Of a stretch of DNA of 64,000 bases, positions 61,434 to 64,000 are shown piece by piece (position 1 is the stretch's first letter; every line of letters starts with the position of its first letter). The position numbers were made by a program, and so were the translations under genes. A model generated the notes under the pieces. The model was given only the letters and a program-made list of their open reading frames with translations. It did not search any database and was not told where the DNA came from. The stretch spans positions 97,219,804-97,283,803 of the forward strand of contig OX457025.1 of assembly GCA_949752745.1 (NCBI GenBank). Direction: 5' to 3'. The stretch is from Protula sp. h YS-2021. Taxonomy: Eukaryota > Annelida > Polychaeta > Sabellida > Serpulidae.

Positions 61434-61540
61434 GAGCTGTGTTTGGGAAAGAAATATTGCATAAAATGTCGAAACCAAGGTAAAGAATGTTCACATGCCA
61501 CAGACCAACGCCGTATCGATTTTATGTGTTATCAAATCAG
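61431..61540 (+). pseudogene. Partial third copy of the Cys-rich segment
   Basis: Starts at aaagagctgtgtttgggaaa and ends within the Asp-Phe-Met-Cys region. Equivalent to 62078-62187 and 59811-59920. It is fused on the left to broken integrase and on the right to the zinc-ribbon segment, so it marks two rearrangement junctions. Confidence 0.7.
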
Positions 61541-61733
61541 GTTGCACGTTGATCCAAAAGAAAGAATGGCGTCAGAGATTCAACAAAAAATTTTTGAATG
61601 TTTGCTTTTTAATATGGATTATGACGGTGGCAAAACATGTGCACTGTGTGATGTAGGACTACCGAATAGATGTAAATCAACATATTGCTATACTTGTGAA
61701 TTCGATTATGTATTACCGATACATCTAAAGTAG
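61541..61733 (+). CDS. Zinc-ribbon segment, second copy
   Basis: Open in frame with the preceding Cys-rich fragment (the joint frame starts at 61419). It has Cys-Ala-Leu-Cys-Asp-Val-Gly, then Cys-Lys and Cys-Tyr-Thr-Cys, a plausible treble-clef or ribbon. The better preserved of the two copies. The start codon is uncertain because of the fusion. Confidence 0.45.
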
Positions 61734-61769
61734 CATCCTATGAGTAACAAATGAAAGCTAATGATACTG

Positions 61770-61870
<101 letters not shown>

Positions 61871-62023
61871 GGATGTATGGATGTTCTGTAGATAAGTATG
61901 CATAAAATGATAAGACATTTATATACTTTTACAGAAAGTGATAGTGAAGCTGAGTTGGTAAAGCCGAAGCATGTGAAAAGTAATACACACCCCTAACGGA
62001 AAGCTGCAAAGTCTTCAACCCTT

Positions 62024-62278
62024 TTGTCGTCGGATGACGGTAATATTAAAAGGATATGTAACTGGTGTGGACAGTGCAAAGAGCTGTGTTTGGGAAAGAA
62101 ATATTGCATAAAATGTCGAAACCAAGGTAAAGAATGTTCACATGCCACAGACCAACGCCGGATCGATTTTATGTGTCATCAAATCGCACATGTAATCCCT
62201 GTGTTAAAAACACACCAGGCAAAGAGAAAAGCGTCTTGCGGAAACTCAACTCAAGAAACTGTTAAAACTCTCGACTAA
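62024..62278 (+). CDS. Cys-rich zinc-binding viral protein
   Basis: 84 codons: Cys-Asn-Trp-Cys-Gly-Gln-Cys near 12-18, then Cys, Tyr-Cys-Ile-Lys-Cys and further Cys/His up to about residue 52, then a Lys-rich end. It looks like a compact zinc-cluster protein. It belongs to the Polinton-like region by its linkage to the integrase and by three-fold repetition around it. Only this copy is open over the whole length. Role unknown. Confidence 0.5.
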   Translation: MSSDDGNIKRICNWCGQCKELCLGKKYCIKCRNQGKECSHATDQRRIDFMCHQIAHVIPVLKTHQAKRKASCGNSTQETVKTLD

Positions 62279-62689
62279 CAAAAACTTATATGTATAATTA
62301 TAGATGAACGTGAACTATATGAGAGGATTCAACTAGGTGAGGACGGGTTGCAGGCGATAGTATATGACACCCCAAACTTGATATTGAGTTAACCGATAAG
62401 GTGGATAGAAACGTGTCGCTGCAAAAAGAATCATTGGGGGATTGTGGCGCAACAGAGATGATATAAACTCAAACTTTGAGAAGATTATGAAAGGGGGAAA
62501 GGTTGCGTACGCATTTCACTCAGGCGATAATGTCAATTTAAAGTCACCATAGTGGGTCATAGATTTTACACAGTGGATTGAAAGTGGGCCAAAACATCGA
62601 GACGCAACCAAAGCGTTTGCCTAAAACGACGTGAATAGCAGGATATGTACAAACTAGAGTGTCTGCAGCTGCTTGGATTGCTGGTGCTG

Positions 62690-62830
62690 CTTAAATTGCT
62701 GCTGTTGTTGGTCTTGTAGCTGCTGCTGCTGAAGTTTCTGCTGCTGCTGCTGCTGCTGCTTAAATTGCTGTTGTTGGCGTTTCTGCTGCTACTGCTGAAG
62801 TTTCTGCTGCTGCTGCTTCTAGTAATGCTG
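62690..62830. repeat. (CTG)n-rich triplet repeat
   Basis: Imperfect ctg repeats with gaagtt and taaatt interruptions. On the minus strand it reads as CAG, but stops interrupt a Gln tract. Confidence 0.9.
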
Positions 62831-62873
62831 CTGCTGTCGCTTGTGTTGTTCTGTTTTTGCTAAAACGATTTGT

Positions 62874-63098
62874 CTAAGAGCTGTTATCAATATCATTTTC
62901 ATAATTTGAACTATGCCTGTTATTGTTTTTGTTAGTTTGTATATTCTTTGTGCTCGTATGTATATTGTTATTGATGCATAGCACATTGTCACCCCTATCG
63001 CTATCATTAGTAAAATTTTCATGTTTATTTCTCATGTCTCTAACTACGTCATGTAGCCATATATATGTTTTATTGCAAATAGGACACGAGTACTTCAT
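62874..63098 (-). CDS. C2H2 zinc-finger mini-protein downstream of the integrase
   Basis: 74 codons. Residues 3-26 form one C2H2 finger (Cys-Pro-Ile-Cys, Thr-Tyr-x-Trp, His...His). The rest is Asn/Asp/Ser-rich and looks disordered. It lies 163 bases after the integrase stop on the same strand. Single fingers of this kind are frequent in small viral regulatory proteins; the role here is not known. Confidence 0.45.
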   Translation of the reverse strand: MKYSCPICNKTYIWLHDVVRDMRNKHENFTNDSDRGDNVLCINNNIHTSTKNIQTNKNNNRHSSNYENDIDNSS

Positions 63099-63260
63099 CG
63101 TTTCAGTTCCAGCATTGAACTGACTGTTGCTGTAATGAGTTTCATATATTTATATGCTTTCAACGTCTGATTCCTTAACCCAGCTGTTGAACTTTTTAGG
63201 CCATCCTCTCCATTTTCATAAAGAGTTCATTTATACCTTGTCGTCTCCGCCGCCGTAGCA

Positions 63261-64000
63261 TTATTTTATCTTGAACAAAGGATCAGGATTCTTGTTAACT
63301 TTTGAAAGTTTCCCTTCATAAAAATTGCCAGTTATGATATCGTTGTCGTAATCTCGCAATTGATACATGGGTATGCCTCTGCATCTAAATCTATTTCTAA
63401 CTTTAAAAACCTCTTCTGTCCACATTTGATGAAAGTCACGCTGAAATAGATATTTCCAGTGAGAAATGCGCACCATGTCTTCTATCCTGTACATAAATGG
63501 TTTTAATTTTACTGCATTGGCTCCTTTTGTTCTTGCGATGTCAACATACACCTTTGCTTCGTTATGTTTGGTAATTTCATCTGGAGAGGAACCTTTTAAT
63601 GTTGTATGGGGGCTTGTATTGTAATTAGACACCATTTTGTCCAGTGCGTTTGTATATGTGCATGTTTCATACTGTGAAAAATACCTGTATAGCATCGCTT
63701 TTAGTATGCGTATAACACGTTCTGCAAAGTTTACTTTTGTTTCATTTTAGTTGTGTAGTGAATAATATTTTCCTTTGTCGTTAGAGCTTTTACCCATCTG
63801 TTTTTAAATTCAGATCCGCTGTCCGACCTTAGTTGTTTTGGTCTGCGTTGTGTTTCTTAAAATATGTCTTTGAGACATTGTACTACAGAATTGTGCGTTT
63901 TATCTCTCAGAGGTTCGACCCACACATGTTGGGAAAATATGTCAATAAGAACAAGTAAGTATTTGATTCCATTATCGAGTTTTGATAAATATGTTACATC
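63261..64000 (-). pseudogene. Polinton-type integrase, core to C-terminus (continues past the window)
   Basis: The open part (63261-63695) covers the end of the core, with the Asn-Tyr-Asn-Thr-Ser-Pro-His block, and the C-terminal DNA-binding part with a Trp-Thr-Glu-Glu-Val-Phe-Lys-Val chromo/SH3-like motif and a complete end. Upstream, the 352 bases from 63649 to 64000 match 61081-61433 in inverse orientation with about two differences, including the same TAA after Lys-Asp-Ile-Phe and the same frame change near the Asn-Glu-Thr block. This copy lacks the extra T present in the other. Its N-terminus lies outside the window. Confidence 0.8.

Overview
The window looks like nuclear DNA of an invertebrate animal. 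It is A+T-rich, gene-sparse and intron-rich, with long (CA)n and (TA)n microsatellites, minisatellites and many decayed mobile elements. LRAT-fold proteins, a MACPF/apple-domain protein and Polinton-like virus remnants together suggest a mollusc, plausibly a bivalve; this is inference from gene content only.

Left end (1-6050, all on the minus strand): part of an endogenous Polinton/adintovirus-like element. It has a protein-primed family B DNA polymerase split by one frameshift, followed by four small tightly packed ORFs. The first is a clear PC4/p15-type ssDNA-binding protein and the other three look like its divergent paralogues. The polymerase and the PC4 cluster each start 55-58 nt after an identical TATAAAAGGGG box. 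A G-tract repeat array lies upstream of the polymerase promoter.

6-22 kb: a 33-nt minisatellite, then a four-exon minus-strand gene (9501-16252) whose splice phases all agree. It encodes a membrane-anchored MACPF protein with two PAN/apple-like modules. Decayed Ty3/gypsy integrase remnants lie at 14.7-15.8 kb, inside the first intron of that gene, and at 19.2-22 kb.

22-56 kb: a segmental duplication about 21.4 kb apart. Each copy holds a minus-strand gene made of repeated two-exon LRAT-like units, ending in one exon with a complete LRAT domain and a hydrophobic tail. The right copy (49.2-56.2 kb) is open in every visible exon but its first exon is not in the window. The left copy (27.7-38.9 kb) keeps a candidate first exon but is a pseudogene, with one stop codon exactly at the catalytic cysteine. 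Short elements with ggtctccctaa-type ends and (TA)n flanks are scattered here; one sits in an intron of the right copy and is missing from the left copy.

Right end (59-64 kb): a second Polinton-like element, heavily rearranged. Zinc-ribbon gene segments are duplicated directly. A 352-bp integrase segment is present as an inverted pair, both arms carrying the same inactivating lesions.
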